DNA of 35,090 nucleotides from Verrucomicrobiales bacterium (lineage in GTDB: Bacteria > Verrucomicrobiota > Verrucomicrobiia > Verrucomicrobiales > DEV007), in NCBI GenBank assembly GCA_028047635.1, contig JAOFXR010000030.1:1-35090 (forward strand). Reading direction: 5' to 3'. A program made the position numbers and the translations under genes. How positions within the stretch are numbered: position 1 is the first letter of the stretch; each line of letters begins with the position of its first letter. Under the pieces are notes generated by a model, which worked only from the letters and a program-made list of their open reading frames with translations, was not told the DNA's origin and did no database searches. Shown one piece after another: positions 34,642 to 35,090 of the stretch.

Positions 34642-35007
34642 TTAGAGAACCTCTGGTGCCAGAGAAACGATCTTCATGAAATTCCGCTCACGAAGCTCTC
34701 TTGCTACAGGACCGAAAATACGGGTTCCTTTCGGGTTCTTGTCATCATTCAGGATAACAATCGCGTTACTATCGAAACGCAGAATGGAACCATCACTGCG
34801 ACGAATAGGAGCAGCAGTTCGCACTACGACAGCTCGAACGACATCACCCTTCTTAACATTAGCGGTGGGGATCGCCTCACGAATGTGAGCCGTGATGACA
34901 TCACCGACCCCGGCTGAGCGGGAACGAGTCCCGATCACACCGATCATTTTGGCTACACGGGCGCCCGTATTATCGGCCACCTGAACTTTGGATTCCATCT
35001 GAATCAT
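34642..35007 (-). CDS. rplN: 50S ribosomal protein L14
   Basis: L14 lies at the subunit interface and contacts 16S rRNA. The 121-residue protein begins [24 protein letters not shown] and carries [52 protein letters not shown] in its C-terminal half (described here as its conserved end, residues about 70-121). It is the first complete ribosomal gene at the right side of the window. Confidence 0.98.
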   Translation of the reverse strand: MIQMESKVQVADNTGARVAKMIGVIGTRSRSAGVGDVITAHIREAIPTANVKKGDVVRAVVVRTAAPIRRSDGSILRFDSNAIVILNDDKNPKGTRIFGPVARELRERNFMKIVSLAPEVL

Positions 35008-35090
35008 GACTTTTAAAATTGGTAAAGTTTGATTTGAACGCTGCTTAACTCCGTATGCCCTAGTGGCGCGGTATCAAACATTCGGGCATT
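35008..35090 (-). other. right-edge leader upstream of rplN
   Basis: In most spc/S10 regions rpsQ (S17) precedes rplN. In these 83 bases none of the minus-strand frames shows a recognisable S17 C-terminus, so either a gap or an unusual end lies here. TTTTAAAAGTC stands directly before the rplN start. Confidence 0.35.

Noticed and set aside
1..35090. tRNA, rRNA, tmRNA, insertion sequences and CRISPR arrays
   Set aside because: I looked through the intergenic stretches and saw no cloverleaf, transposase or regular spaced repeats.
35008..35090. Partial rpsQ (S17) at the right edge
   Set aside because: No minus-strand frame ends in a sequence that resembles S17.

Overview
The window looks like a chromosomal segment of a bacterium of the PVC superphylum, most likely Verrucomicrobia. 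The evidence is a DUF1549/DUF1553 protein paired with a DUF1501 protein, a PVC-type ECF sigma factor with a FecR/LamG partner, a CRTAC1-like ASPIC/UnbV protein, and many genes without a visible Shine-Dalgarno site. No rRNA, tRNA, CRISPR array or intact mobile element was seen.

Left part (1-6800): a YcbB-type L,D-transpeptidase (+) converges on a Nif3-family protein (-), followed by a DUF1015 protein (+). Then comes about 2.6 kb of decayed sequence: a BNR/Asp-box protein broken by three apparent single-base deletions, and an unidentified broken fragment on the minus strand.

Middle (6859-21077, all +): a large secreted FG-GAP/UnbV protein; purE-purK with a tagaturonate reductase-like gene overlapping the end of purK; then an ECF sigma factor, a membrane FecR-LamG protein, a secreted SHD1-DUF1549-DUF1553 protein with a CAQCH motif and a Tat-exported DUF1501 protein. 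This four-gene unit looks like a regulated cell-surface system and ends at a strong terminator. A soluble PAS hybrid histidine kinase follows.

Minus-strand block (21029-26374): TatD, SufE, a GNAT acetyltransferase, a decayed SGNH/AlgX-like gene, an M32 carboxypeptidase, and a secreted HtrA-fold protein that has lost its catalytic His and Ser.

Right part (26522-35007, all -): the spc/alpha ribosomal protein region in the order L14, L24, L5, S8, L6, L18, S5, L15, SecY, Map, L36, S13, S11, S4. It lacks S14, L30, infA, rpoA and L17 at their usual places and ends in a terminator after S4. Its most unusual features are long acidic Ala/Glu-rich N-terminal extensions on S5 (about 145 residues, encoded by 15-bp tandem repeats) and S11 (about 80 residues), a terminator between rplO and secY, a 200-base hairpin-rich leader before rpmJ, and a recurrent T-run plus TTAAG-like element in leaders without a Shine-Dalgarno site.
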